A DNA stretch of 64,000 nt from Litomosoides sigmodontis (GCA_963070105.1 OY718805.1:2192001-2256000); one strand, 5' to 3'. Counted from the first letter of the stretch, positions 1 through 13,100 are shown. Numbers and translations: made by a program. Notes: generated from the letters alone by a model not told the origin.

Positions 1-904
1 AAGACCGAAAACAAGGTCGTGGGCATCAATTTTCGACTCATGTCATACTGTAGTAGTGATTAACGTATTTTCTGTTTGAGTAATAATAGTCGTGCACTAT
101 ATTCATACGAGAGGTGTATGAGGAACTCTAAGGCCGTTAGAACTGACATTTTTTTTGGATAAAGGTATAGGTTAGCCAAAACTTTAATGTTCATGTTTTC
201 AACCACTGGAAAAAACTTCTTCCTGTCGAAACTGTTGGAAACATGCAATTGCATAGTGCCCCGGTAGCTACAACCACATATTTTTATCAATTTTCATCTA
301 TGATATTTCCTTCGGTTTCAGTTCTTAATTTCTCCGATTTAGGCAGTACCAGAAATGCTATCTTTGCCGATCTTAGACATCCCGTTGAAATCAGAGTTAA
401 AATGAGGAAGCCATATTTTGGCACATCCATTTCCCACCACTGTAGTTTCAAATTACACAAGATAATTTGAGTTAATTATCAACAGTGACAACGTTTCTTA
501 ATTTTTTTAATAGTTTTTTTAGCTTCTATTAACAGAAGGGAGATATGGATTCAGGCAAATTGAATTAAACAAAAACCTCCAGGTTGATCAGTGGAAGTGT
601 ATAGAAATGGAGCAGATCCTTTAGTTGTTGATAATATAGTAGTTACTCATGTAATTAGTAGGGGAGTTGGTGGACTGCTAATTTGTTTTACTGCATTAGT
701 TGAAAACTGTTGAGTCAACGCTTGTGGTAAATTCTCGAGCCATTTCTTCAGTTCTATTGCACACATCTCTCGCTCTCTTTCATTCTTGAAGTGATCTGTT
801 GCTGCGGGTTATTACCGTTATTTGTATGTTACATAAAGTGAATATATCATGTCTCATTTTTCCTAATTTGTTTAAATTTAGTTCTATAGAAATTCTATTT
901 CTAG
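1..904. other. Unresolved region upstream of the first gene
   Basis: No gene model can be fixed here. A plus-strand open stretch after a good 3' splice site (TTTCAG ending near 320) reads LNFSDLGSTRNAIFADL and onward to about 470. Another short open stretch lies near 560-640. Either could be an upstream exon of the 905-2320 gene, whose 5' end is missing, but neither shows a recognisable domain and I could not join them in phase with confidence. Confidence 0.3.
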
Positions 905-1476
905 GAGCTACTTATATAATTCATTCTTGTTGGATGATCGAAACGTCCAGCAACAACGGCCGTATTCAACACCAAGTGCCTTGATGTCACAGGAACGTAA
1001 GGAAGGTGACCAACAGTCATCATATCCTATTTATTCATCTAAAACGGATGGTGGATTATATCCTGTAACAAGTACCGTAACCGTAACATGTAGTCCTAGT
1101 ACAGCCGGCAATCCATACAATTCTGTCGATCAAACTAACGAAGCTCTGGCGAACATCGAACGCTTGGCAAACATCGAGCGAACGATTGAAGCAGTTTCGA
1201 AAGCGGAGCAATTTAGCGAAAGCTCTTTTCATCAAAATGGCGACGAATCATCAAATCATGATGGTTTCTTTCTTTGTTAATCTTTATTTGTTTTGATCTC
1301 ATTCGTTGCAACACAATGTTAAATATGGATAAAATTATACGCAAAAAATTCTTGTATGTGGAGTATGTATCGTTAGGTTCAAAAGAAATCAAAGTTGAAA
1401 GTAAGAATTAAATGAATAAAAATTTCGTGAAAACTTGGTAGCATAAGATTTATCTATAGGAACAAATAAAGTAAGT

Positions 1477-1519
<43 letters not shown>

Positions 1520-2320
1520 TAGAGTGAAAAACAAATGACTAAAATCGGGCTAGAGAGAGAGTTTGCTTAATGAATGAGACAGAATATGTTGATTTTCGAG
1601 AACTATTCTTAATCTGTCTGTAGCAAAATTTAATGACTATAGATTTCTTAATTTACAGTAAAGCCTGGTTCTTCCTGTCCACCAGTTATTGGTTCCAAAA
1701 GGCGTTCTAGCGCATTACAAATGGCACATGGTGTTGACCGAAAGACTGGGCGAGAAATAATCGACGAATTCACTCTTTTAGGTGCTGTTTAATTTCAACG
1801 TAATTGGACTTCCTTGAATCTTTAGATTACGATTTTATTTACTCTAAAGATTTGAATTCTTTCTTTTTCTAATCGATTTATCTAATTTGTCTCCCAAAAC
1901 ATGTTTCAGGTCAATTTGTGGAGAAGAAAGTAAGAGCAATTTCTATGCGAAGTCCAAGGCTGGGTTTAGTAGTGCAGAAGAAGATCAGTGATTGTGTGTT
2001 TGAAGCATCAATGGAACTGTTGGAAATTGATGTAAGCTTTTTTTTCACTGTATGGCGCGATGTTTTTGTCGTATTTGGAAGAGTGGATTGGTAGTATACA
2101 GGGGAAGAGTTAAAGACTTGCAATGCAGCCGCTGTTTATCATGTTGATTTACTGAAAGTTATATGTTGTCTCTGCTTTTAATTTTCATAATTCGATATAA
2201 TGACGTGCGATTCTTTAATATTTAAAGTAATACTAGGGTTACATAACTTTATTGTTAGTCATTTTTTTTCAGCATCCAGAAGTAGCACAGAACAATCATG
2301 TTAATTACAATGTTAGTTAG
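905..2320 (+). CDS. Gene with C-terminal BESS-like segment, 5' end unresolved
   Basis: Four exons join in phase: 905-1263, 1659-1781, 1910-2031 and 2273-2320 (stop TAG). The first exon begins after a good acceptor (TTTCTAG), so more coding sequence probably lies upstream; an in-frame ATG at 983 is the fallback start. The first exon encodes a polar Ser/Thr/Gln-rich stretch and a near-repeat (ALANIERLANIER). The last three encode a basic stretch (GSKRRSSALQ) and then two amphipathic helices (IIDEFTLLGQFVEKKVRAI, then VVQKKISDCVFEASMELLE). That pattern resembles the C-terminal BESS-type protein-interaction motif of MADF-domain DNA-binding proteins. I see no MADF domain in the window, so a role as a transcriptional regulator is inference only. 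It converges tail to tail with the acyl-CoA-binding gene, 72 bp between stop codons. Confidence 0.55.
1481..1516. repeat. (AT)n dinucleotide repeat
   Basis: A run of about 18 AT units inside the first resolved intron of the 905-2320 gene. Confidence 0.9.
2248..2253 (-). terminator. Candidate poly(A) signal of the acyl-CoA-binding gene
   Basis: AATAAA on the minus strand, 140 bp beyond the minus-strand stop at 2393. Use of this site would make the minus transcript antisense to the last exon (2273-2320) of the plus-strand gene. Confidence 0.35.
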
Positions 2321-2392
2321 CGGGAAAACAAAGGAGAACTGGTGTTCTTTAGATTTCCCACTCTATGTCGCTTCAAATGGTTGCAATTTCCA

Positions 2393-4064
2393 TCAGTAAT
2401 CAACAGTCCAAACTTCACTGTTCCATTTAGAGCGCACAATTTTCCGACCATATTTTTTAATCATTTCTTCCGCTATTTGTACATACTCCTTTTCGCACTG
2501 TTTCCGATCTTTTCCTGAACATTATGATGTGTTACTTATAAGTAAATGTTTTTTCTTAAAATTCGTTTGCCTCGCATCATAACACAGTTTCTATGTGATT
2601 CTTTTATCTCACTTTCCTTTTAGTGAGTTAATAACGAGTAATGTAATAAAAGAGGAATGAGTTGGAGGTCTTGCTTTTTTTGTGGTATTTTAAAAAACTG
2701 ACATTTGAAGTTGAATCAATTTTTGGCTTATTCTTTTCCGTTCTAAACTATCATCTGAAATTATTCCTCATTCGTCTTCTCAATTAACACAATGCAGATG
2801 TTTTTAATAAAGGATAAATTTATAGCTTTGCATGAATTAATTTTTGTAATGAATTTATAACATCGATGTTATAAATTCAAATATTAGCTAGAAAGAATTC
2901 AATGCCAAGGAATTAACCTTTATTTTTTATCCAGGCACTGTACTTATGTAAATTCCACTGGTCAGTGTCGGATGGTTTAGCTAAAAAATTGTAGGTGAGT
3001 GTTAAATCATTCTGATCTTATAATTTGCTTAGCGTTCAAAGATCATTGTGGTATCTAACCAGCATAGAAACTGGAAATTGTTGTAGGGCAGTAAAGTGCA
3101 TTTAATTTTAAACAGTGATTTTTTTTAATTAAAAAAAATTGCACTTTTCTTTGTACTCTCATCTATTTAAATGTTTGTTCGTCAAATAAAAATTTAAACA
3201 TTTCCTTGTGTATTTCACATATATTCCAATATCACAAACAGGTATTTCCGGGGATTGTTGAAATGTTTTCGATTTCGAGAAAAGAGGACGCCGAAAGTGG
3301 CAAGACAAAGCATGGCATGCAGTTCCTCTTCCCTTATGTAAAAAGGAATTCTCCTTATGGCTTACTGTCAGTACCGATTTTGATAAAAATGTAATGAGGG
3401 CGAAACAAACGGACGATAATCTTCGATGGCTGGTATGTCACCGTGAATTGCTTGTTTGTAAAGACCGTACAGTTTCAGTTTCTCATTCTCGTCTGGTTCG
3501 CCGTCAAGGCGTCGCATTTCCTCAGCTGCTACATTGAAGTTCATCCCCCACCATTTCTAAAATATTCGGAAAAAAAAGAGAGGTAACTCATTCTATTCCA
3601 CCATATTTGATGAGTGACAAAAGTTACTTGAGTAGTATTTAGCAAACATGTCATCCGATAAAAATTTCTGTTAAATAAATTGCAAAAAAAGAAAAGCGAG
3701 CAATAGAACCGTAATCTTCCTTCCTCATTAATGGCTGCAACAGTTCTGAATATCATAAAATCGATAAGATTTCAAGAGGAATTGATTATTGAAAAAGAGA
3801 AGAGTTAGCATGTTGTTTGATCGTTATCGAAGTATGCGTGTGTGTGCGGAATTTAAAAGTTTCAGGTAGTGAAAATTTTGAGTGCACGTATTCGTCTCAA
3901 ATCACATATTATTATTATCATCATAAATTACGTAATGATAAGTAAATTTTATAGTGGAATTTTTACAACATAATGTAACATACCTTACGAAGTTCACTAA
4001 GAGGCATATCGGGAAGTTGCAAAATGAGAAGGATGAGGAAATTTTTGCAGAAATCTTTGCTGGC
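2393..4064 (-). CDS. Acyl-CoA-binding-domain protein
   Basis: Four minus-strand exons join in phase: 4064-3984, 3556-3415, 2980-2918 and 2514-2393 (stop TGA). They give at least 134 residues; the start codon lies upstream and was not found. The product reads as a diverged acyl-CoA-binding domain. Helix 1 is FNVAAEEMRRL, followed by ENEKLKLYGLYKQAIHGDI (family signature YxxYKQ), then HKYSAWIKNKG where the family usually has KWxAWNxLKG, then the last helix EYVQIAEEMIKKYG. The ligand-contacting Tyr, Lys, Lys and Tyr of the canonical fold (bovine Y28, K32, K54, Y73) all have counterparts, while the usual Trp after the third contact is Tyr. The linker after GD is about four residues longer than usual. 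A hydrophobic stretch (NFLILLILQLP) precedes the domain, and a short basic tail follows it. Function by family: binds long-chain acyl-CoA esters. The 3415 donor (GTCCGT) is the weakest splice call. Confidence 0.75.
2645..2650 (+). terminator. Candidate poly(A) signal of the 905-2320 gene
   Basis: AATAAA about 325 bp beyond the stop at 2320. It lies inside an intron of the opposing gene, so a transcript ending here would be antisense to that gene's last exon. Confidence 0.25.
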
Positions 4065-4851
4065 CTACGCTTAAAGGATCAATTATGCGAAATTGATGCT
4101 AATTTATTGTGACGATTTTTCAAATGATTAGTTATCATCGTATGAATTGCTCGTTCAAATTGATGAATGCAACTAAAAAAAAAGGACCGCTCGAACAAAT
4201 AACTGAAAGATTAAATTTCAAATGAATTTATCATATGTTTCATTGTCACAGCCGCAAATGTGTGGAAATAGATGAACGGGCAAGAAAATCAAACTTTCTA
4301 TTTTCATACCGTTAAGTTCTCACACTCACGCTCATTTTTGTGGCTACAATATGTTAAATTGTTCGGAGCAAAACTGCATTTGTCCTCATAAATTTATACA
4401 ATTTTAAGATTGGAAAACTTTTTTCTTCAACAGAAATTTTGCTTCTAAAATTTCTACGACATAATTTCAAAATTGAATTCTCATGAGATTTCGAATTTCA
4501 TTTATGGGGCTGTGGTAAAATTACAATTAACTTCATTTGTGAGCACATGTTTTGTTTTCACGTTGCGGCGCACATTCATGCCGGAACAGAAGATGATAGT
4601 ACGGGACAATGCGGTACGTATCATATCACCTGTTTGTTTCTTTTTTGTTGAAAATTTTCACACGAAACATTTAATGTTGAGATTTATATTCAACACTCAA
4701 GAAATTCCATTTAATGTAGGCAAAAATTGTTCACACTGTTTCACATTTCAGCAGTAATTCATATTTCGGAATTTTTACTCAAAATTTATTCATATATTTC
4801 AGATTTGCACGTAAACATTAAATGCATTGAATAATGGAAAGGTGAAAAGAG
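4065..4851. promoter_or_regulatory. Divergent intergenic region between acyl-CoA-binding gene and VPS15
   Basis: The minus-strand acyl-CoA-binding gene and plus-strand VPS15 start on either side, so both promoters must lie in or near these 790 bp. A GC-richer patch at about 4560-4615 is exon-like on both strands: on plus it ends in a GTACGT donor, and on minus it holds an ATG followed by CGCCGC. It could be a 5' exon of either gene. I could not join it in phase with confidence. Confidence 0.4.
4790..4802 (+). promoter_or_regulatory. Candidate trans-splice (or 5'UTR) acceptor for VPS15
   Basis: CATATATTTCAG lies 49 bp upstream of the VPS15 ATG and matches the nematode 3' splice-site consensus. 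It could receive a spliced leader or a 5'UTR exon; the sequence cannot distinguish these. Confidence 0.45.
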
Positions 4852-7113
4852 ATGGGAAACGTTTTGTCGGCGCCGATACCTAATCAAATATTAACCGTTG
4901 AAACGTGTATTTCGGATATTAGCGATGTGGAATATGTCGGAAGGTTGTTTTTCATTCTTTTTGCTTTTTTGAAAATCTCTTACCATTCACTCTTATGATC
5001 GCTGGATTATTTGCATTAAGCAAATTTTTCGGCACAATATAAGTTGTCATTCCACATCTAATGTGTTAGAATTTCCGTAGTGTACGTAGTTCCCGAAAAT
5101 TATAATAATGGCTTTTTGCATTTGCAATTGTACTATCAATAACTGTTTCATTCAAAAGAATAAAGGTGAAAAACTCATGTATGTACCTGTAAGTGAGGAC
5201 GTAATAGTGTGAGTAGTTTGTAGCTACAATAGGTGCAAGTGTAGTAAGTAAAACGTGCTAGTCAAATTATGTAATTGTAGTAAAAACATATGAGTGCATA
5301 GAAGGAAGATGTAAAAATGTGTAAGTACAATAAATGTTATGTATTAAATGTAATACATTAAAAGTTTAGTAACAACGTTGTTGTTCATAGCAACAGTGAA
5401 GTGAAACAAAAGATGATAAGAGATTGCTATGACAGCCTACTCTCTGTTTCCCTTAATTTTTTTTTTAAATTTGCTCTGTTTAAACTTTTTAAGTGTTCTC
5501 TCATTTATTTAAGCCTGGGAAGCACCCGATTTATGAAAGTAGCTCGAGTGGATCATGCAGAAGGTCCATCAGTTCTTAAAGTTTTTATTCTTCAAGATCC
5601 ATCATTTTCGATTGATCTCTATCGTGATCAGGTACTTGTTTCTCTTTTTTTCCCTTTCTGTAAGTATTAAATTTTTTTTTGAAATTCGTAACTTCTTTTA
5701 TTCAGGTAATTCAAATCCGAGACCTCCTGTGTAATGCCTACAATTGCTGTCCTTTCAGACGAGTGTATGTAAGTGCTAATGAGTGTATTATTTCATTATT
5801 TTTTTTCATTATTTTTTTTAAACTTTACTTTTCGTGTACGGGACTTAAAATCGATAATAAACCTTAAATGTTATATGATATTCTATTAGTGTTTTCAAGT
5901 CTATTGAATATTGAAGCAAATTTATGGATATATCCATAATGTTTTTGTTTATCCTATCTTACTAAAAAAAATAAATCTGGTAAAAAAAATAAAACTGCTC
6001 CATTATTTATCAATTTTCAAATAGTTGCATCTGATTTTAAAAGCTGGCAATTTAGGTTACGTCACGCTGTGTTATTCTGTCCCGTCCATTCCAGAAGTAC
6101 ACTCTTTATGACCGTATTACCACGCATCCATATCTTACAGATATTGAGAAAAGATGGATTGCTTTTCATCTCTTCAAGGTCATTTATTCTCATCTTAGAA
6201 GTTTTAGCTCTCTCACTTGTTACCAATTTTCCTTTTCATTTTATTTTAGGCACTTGCTCAATGTGAATATGCTGAAGTCTGCCACGGAGATATAAAAACT
6301 CAAAATATTCTTGTTTCAAGTTATAACTGGGTGCAAATAACCGATTTCGCATCATTCAAGCCAGCCACCATTCCATCGGTTTGTAAAGTATTTGGTTGCA
6401 TGTTTCAATATTCATTATTAGTACAATCACACTATCAGTTATTCTAGGTTTCCTACTCATTATTTTCTCGCTGAAGATTTTTATGTGTGTTGTTCTTTTG
6501 TCTGACTAAGTGATGTTATGCTGGCACATGTCTTGCTAGTATTAAGTATTAAGGAAAAGAAAGTTTACAAAAATTTTTTAGAAATCAGAAGTTTTAGTTA
6601 TTGAAATTAAGTAGTTATGTCAACGCTTCAGGATGATCCATCGTACTTCACATTTTTTTTCGATACGAGTCGTCGCTTATCGTGTTGTTTAGCACCAGAA
6701 AGATTTTGCACCAGTCAAGAATTAAATTTGCTTCCTAATCTTCCGGGTGAATTTATGGATGTCTCCAAAGACCTCACACACGCTATGGATATCTTTTCTC
6801 TTGGCTGTGTACTTGTCGAGCTGTTTACCGAAGGACAATGTCCATTCACTTACGAATTACTCGTTAAATACAAGTACGTCAGCTAGAAAAATCTTTAAAT
6901 TTACGCGCAAACTTGTGTTTTCTTAACACCCAAGCTCTTGCTCGTTGAAAGTAAGTTGAATAACTGAAGAGTGGTATTTTTAGGCACGCGTCTGATGTAG
7001 AAGCACAAGCGATGATTCGAAAAATTCAAGAACAATTGCCTGAAGAATTACGCAGTATGATCGGTCTCATGCTTCATCGAAATCCAGCAAAAAGGCCGAA
7101 AGCATCAGCTTTA
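4852..7113 (+). other. vps-15: VPS15 myristoylation site and protein-kinase-like domain
   Basis: Seven exons. The loop region is SLGSTRFMKVARV, the putative ATP-site lysine is K53 (VLKVF), the catalytic loop is HGDIKTQN, the metal-site motif is DFASF, and LAPERF stands at residues 195-200. DTSRR and MDIFSLGCVLVELFTEG match the human protein closely. The replaced HRD Arg and DFG Gly are typical of VPS15, so they indicate family membership rather than decay. Confidence 0.9.
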
Positions 7114-10100
7114 GTATGTGTTCTCATTCCATCACATTCAAATAATTGCATTTATAATGTGTTAGTGATATATTTATCAAGCATTTCAATTGCATGCAGA
7201 ATCCGCCTTAGCAAAATGGCTTTATTATGTGTAATCAAAACGCTGAAAGCACTGCAGTTCATTTTTGCATATGTTTAGTGAGAAGTTACGAACAGTTGAA
7301 GTGGAAAACCTTCAAAACTTCGAAAAGTTAATCCTTCATCCTATTAGTTCCTATTAGTTTGCGGTTTGTCTTTAAAAGACGAAAGAAACCTAGGCCTCTA
7401 GATTATTTTAACACTTGTGCAAATAGATTCAAGTGAAATTGTTCAAAATTCAAACTATTTTTTATAATTTAACCTGAACTGTCTCGTATTTTGCAGGTTT
7501 TGTTTTTCTGATTCTCCTCCCAGTTTCTTCTCTCATTAAAGACAAAAAAAGCTCAGATGTAAAAAAAATATATTTCTTTTTCATTTTAGTGAACAAATAT
7601 GAAAATCATTCTTTTGTATCGTGAGATTTGGCGATGCAGTTTTTAAGTCATTTTTGAAAGTTAAATTTTTAAGGTTCGGGATTATTCTTCACTTTTATTT
7701 CCACCAATATTCGATCATTTTCTATATGGTTATATAAATACTTTTCGACCAAAATATGTACAAACAGGCGTGTCTGTTGAGGAAGCGCAAACTTCGGAAT
7801 TAATGGAGCCAGATGATGCAATTACGAAGTTTGTTTAATTCAGTATCCTTTGAAAGTTCACTTTTTTTGAAAAATGTGGAGACTGTTTTCCCCATCTTTA
7901 AATTTATGCTTTTAATTTTCTTATATGTTCTATCTAAGAATCTTGTTTAGGAATAACCGATACTAATGCATGCATTTTACCAGCGAACAATTCTTTATGG
8001 CTTAAATTTATAGAAGATTAACACTTTATCATCCGTTCCTTTATGGAAATCTAAAATATGCATATATTTCTCTTTTCCGATACTAAAAAGGCAGATGCAA
8101 AGTTTGCTTAGGTTGTCAATCGATATGCAAGCAACTGTGAGGAAATTGTCGGAGAAGGCTGAGCTTAACGGAAAACCATTTGATCAATTACGTGGTCTTT
8201 TACTTATCATCGCACTGATCACTTCAAATATGCGTTCATTAAAATCACTGGCTATAAAATTTGTGAGTACATTTCTTTTTATGTTTTATCGCTATGCATA
8301 GAACGAATTAGGGTTATAACTAAATATAAATTTCGTAAGCATCGTGCAAGCACACATTCGGAAATTTGAGTTTTGAAACTATCTTTGATTCATTAGTTGC
8401 ATTTTTTTGTTTTTCGTAGTTATTATGGAATAAATTACATTTCCAGGAATCTATGAAGTTATTGCATAGGTACGTGCCATGGGTTGATATATCAATTGTT
8501 GCAAATCGTATATTGCCGTACCTGGTTTGTTATTATCTAGTTATTTTCTCCGTGTGAAAGCATCTGAAGTATGAGAATTTATTTTTAGGATGAGATCAGC
8601 GTATTGGGTTTCAGTAGGTATGGCTTTTGATCTTTTTCAAAAGCATGTTTTTGTAGGTTGAAATGATGTTCGATTGCATGGTTGAAGTTAAATGTGAAGC
8701 TATTTGTTCAATTACAAAGTTACTGACCTCATTCACGGAAATACCACGCCATGAAACTGGATTGTTTATGGATTATTTGTTTCCAAGGCTTGTGAGACTT
8801 TTATTGCACATTTAAAAACTTGTTATTTGTTATCGTACAAACCGTTTACAAGTTCGTCTTAAATCCTAAAAAAATGAAGCTTTTAACCATATGCATTTTT
8901 TTCCTTAAATGATCAGAATTTCTATGGAATCTGTTTGCTTCACGTTTTTTTAATCTTGAAAGGGTTGTCTACATTTCAGTATTATTTATCTTGAGAGATA
9001 TTTTACTGCTTTTTTATGATTTCTTTTGAATGGTCAGGGAAATAGTAGTTAGTTTTTATTTCTACTAAGATAAAATTTCTGACAGCTGGGAAAGAATTTA
9101 GATCTCATGATAGAAATTACAGTAAAACTTCCATGTTGTATTGGCTCTTGATCTGTATGCTGTTTGTTGAAATAAATATGGGATATTGCAGAAATATGTC
9201 TCGTTGGATCGAAATCCTATGGTACGAATAGTACTGGCACAAAATTTAGGTGATTTGGCCGAAACTGCTTTCAGGTAAATAGTGCGCCGTTTAGACTACG
9301 TTGTTTTAACTTCCATTGTATATTTTACTTCGCAACAGTCAAATCTCAGGTTTGTCTATGAAAAACGGAAAAATTTAACGAAGGACTTGTTGGATGGATC
9401 TATGGTTACCGGAATGGATGATGATGAATGTGAAAAGCAGTTTGCAAAGCAGGAAATGAAGGCGCTTCAGCAAACTGTTGTTGATATTTTCGTCAATCTA
9501 TGCGATTCCGAGAATATCGTCAAGGTATTACGATTTGTAAGAAAGCAAACGTTGCTTTCAGTTTTCTGTTTTTGACTGTTCCAAATTTTAGGTTTTCTGT
9601 GTTTCATGGAGAAATCAAGTTTGAACTTGTCACTAACTCATCTTTTTACATGTGTTTAAAATCCTTTTCATCTTTGAGCTCTTTTGTCAAGTATGTTTGT
9701 TCGTTTGTTTATTTCATTTCGAAATTATTTTAAACTACCGGTTTTCTTGCAACTTGGCTCTAAATAAAAAATGAAAGTTGACCGATAATGCGGTGCAGCC
9801 AATAATGTGGATGCTGCCAATATGATTTAACCAGTTAATAAATTTTTTGTTTACAGCATAGCATTGTAACTCGGCAGTCACTGACAAAGTTGTGTCGCTT
9901 TTTTGATCGTCGGAAAGGTGAGATTTACTGTTCCTTGTTCAGATATTCGGTTGGTAAGGGATTTCTGATAATTTGTGAAGTGACGGAAGTGTTTTTTTCA
10001 TTTCGCATTTCATCGTCTCAGTAAAAATAACCTAACGTTGAGAAAATTGGTTTTTCTTTAATATGGATAGGCACTAGAAGTACCAATCGATATAGCATAA

Positions 10101-13100
10101 ACCGAATTATCTGCTTTTAGAAAAGGTCGACGTTCTGCATAAAATTAAGCTACATTATTTTTTATAATGCAAGCTCACTACAAATAAGGAACAGCCAATT
10201 ATACGATTTTGAAAAGTATGACGCTGAAATAAATTAGCTTGTTCACATTAGAATTCTACAATAAATTCCAGTATTATATGAGTTAATTTATAGCAACTGA
10301 TGTTTTGCTGTCGCATCTGATTACTTTTTTGAATGATAAAGTCAATTGGCGTCTTCGAGCAGCGTTCTTTGAATGCTGTCCCATCGTTGCTCATCTGATT
10401 GGTCGTCAAGGCACTTACATTTTGCAAGAGCTTCTGCATCAGGTCCTTTTTTCTGCGTTTCAACATAACTTTATGATCTCTTATATAACCCTGAACAATC
10501 TTCGCGTGAATGTGAGAGCATCAGTGCAGGTAGTAATTAGCGAATGAAAGTGAAGACAACGATATGAGTGAAGATAAGGATTGAGAAGTGAGCCCTGAGC
10601 AATCTCGTACAGTCAATAAGAACAACATAATCAATATAATAAAAATAAAATAATCAATGATCACTGCATAAATGTATTTTGAAGCGCTATGGACAAGAGT
10701 AAGGAAAAAGGGTTACTGCACTTCTGCTTAATTCTTATTGTCACCTTTTTATTAATTTGATCTGAATAGATTCTACGGATTCCATACGTATATTTAAAAG
10801 TTACTTAGACAACACGGAAGATGTTTTTACATTTTGTTGGAATAAGTAAATCACATAGCTACTGAATGATAAGAAATGTCGCTTTACGTGAACTTTTTGA
10901 AATACAGAAAAATTGACCAGAAGTATGATTTTTACTGCAGGGTTTATATGACTACGAAGAATTTGTGCAGTTCAGCACTTTATCTTGCATTTGCCAACTA
11001 TGTGAAAGAAATTTACTGGAGAAAAGTGCTGTTTACGAATTACTAAGTGATGTTGTGCAATTCTTATCTCATCCGGTAAGTGTACCTTAATTAAGTAACA
11101 CTTTTGGGAGATTATTGCTTGGTCACTGAATTTATTCATCTCACAAACATAGTCTTCAGCCGGAAATTTGAACCTTTAATTGTTGTATTCATCTGTTGTT
11201 CATCCGACCAGAAATTTTTAATTTTCAGAATCAATATTTGCGAATGGCAACTCTAAACGTTTTGAGCACACTGGATGCAAAATTAAACGTTGCGGATGTT
11301 TTATGTCGGGTAATGCCACTGGTAGAGCCTTATATAAAGGAAAAGCTGATAAAACTGCGAAATAAGGTACATTAATTGAAATTTTGATTTATGCAATGGT
11401 TTTAATTCATAAATATGCGGTGTTAGCTGTTTGAAAATAAGTATGAAAAAATTCTGATCTAATTAACAATTTCTGATGAGATGAATATTAATTATAGTGA
11501 ATTATAAAAACAGTGTTCGGTTTTTATTACGATTCCAATAAAAATATAGTTCAGTTTATAAAGAAACCTTTATTGTCTAGTGAGCCTAGCTTAAAAAATT
11601 GTCTAGTGAACCTAGCTTAAACAGTGTATTAGCAAATAGCAGAATACTGCATAATAAGGGCAGAATAGATAAGGCGTGAAGTTAACTAAGTAAATCTCTT
11701 TCTTCTCTTGACGACTTAAACATTGTTTATTATGATTCACATATCATAAATTTAAAGATATCTGAGAAAATTCTATGTTTAGCTCTGCTTTTTAAAGGTT
11801 GTAGTTGCCGCTTCGCTAAGGCCACATATTCCACGTCCCGTTTGGAATTATGTGGTGAACGTTGCACCTGTCAAGTTATTGCTTGATTTCATAGCTGATA
11901 AACAGATGTATACAGCTTTGGATGGTGGTACAGACTCGATGCTTGCAGTTAGCAAAAAGTTTGCGCTTTTACTGCATATTTTAATTTTGATGTCTCTAAA
12001 TTCTGTGCAGAAGCGTTTATTAAAGGCATAGGTGAAAGTATTTACTCTAGATAGCAATGTGTTTTATATCAATAACATTTAATTAAAGTTGCTTTCTCAA
12101 CTCGAAAGAGCTTTTTATTTTGTAGCACTATCAATGCTTTCAATCTTTAGGAAATTTTTCCAGAATTATTTGTTAATATCTGCAGAATCAATACGTTTTA
12201 TGGAAATTATTTATTGTTTTACTAGCCATTAGAACAAACATAACGGCAGAACTGTGGCATTTATTAACATAAAGATGAGATAGTGAATCTACTTTTTTGA
12301 ATGTTTTCCAAAACTGACATAGAAATGCCGAGTTAGCAAATACGTAATTTTTCTTTTTTTCAGGTATCATCCGATGTCTGCACAGTTGGAATCCTGCTTG
12401 AAACATTTGGAAAATTTGGGCTTAGATCATGATATCGAAGATAAATTAGTTCGTTTCGAGGACACGATAACGAAAATGGTCGATTTTCGTACCAGGTGAT
12501 TTTTCAATTGCTAGACTTTTGAAGTTCCTGAGACAACTCAGAAATTAAATTGAACTTCAACCGTATTTACCAACAATGCAGTATGTAATTAAAATTTGGA
12601 ACAAGTTTTATCAATGCTGGGAATCATTTGATTTAAGAAATTCTTACAAAAAAATCCTTAAAATCTACTTCCCTTGTCTGAAATGGCCTTATTATTCCAT
12701 TACACTTTTAAGTTGTTTCACATAAAAGAAGAAATTAGCAACATTTGTTCATGTACATCAAATTTTGCTGTAATTACAGTTTGGGTGCTAACTTGCATCG
12801 AAATCTTGGTGTTATTGATTTGGCAAAAATGGATGTGAAATTGCATGCATTCGACCTTAGTAGTGATCCAAAAACAGCATGTGTTAAGGTATGTCTATAT
12901 TCTATCAGTTTAATTTACTTCATTTCCTGCAACAGTTGCTTTATATGTTTTATAATTTAATTTTTTGCATGCGTATTAATACACATTAATATCCGCTTTT
13001 TATTTATTAAACTTGGAATCTTTACACTATTCTGACTTCAACAGTTTCAGGCCTTTTATATACGCCTTTTACAAATAATGCATTGCAGACATGCTTTTCT

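Noticed and set aside
3241..3400. Plus-strand frame with FEKRGRRKWQDKAW resembling the second half of an acyl-CoA-binding domain, apparently inverted next to the real N-terminal half.
   Set aside because: The true continuation was found on the minus strand at 2980-2918 and 2514-2393 in correct phase. The plus-strand frame has a TGA just upstream and lies in an intron of that gene, so it is a chance resemblance, not an inversion.
6056..6178. Apparent frameshift in VPS15 (LRHAVLF in one frame, KYTLYDRI in another).
   Set aside because: Reading from the acceptor at 6055 gives CVILSRPFQKYTLYDRI in one frame, which aligns without gaps to human AAMLFRQYVRDNLYDRI, so no frameshift is needed.
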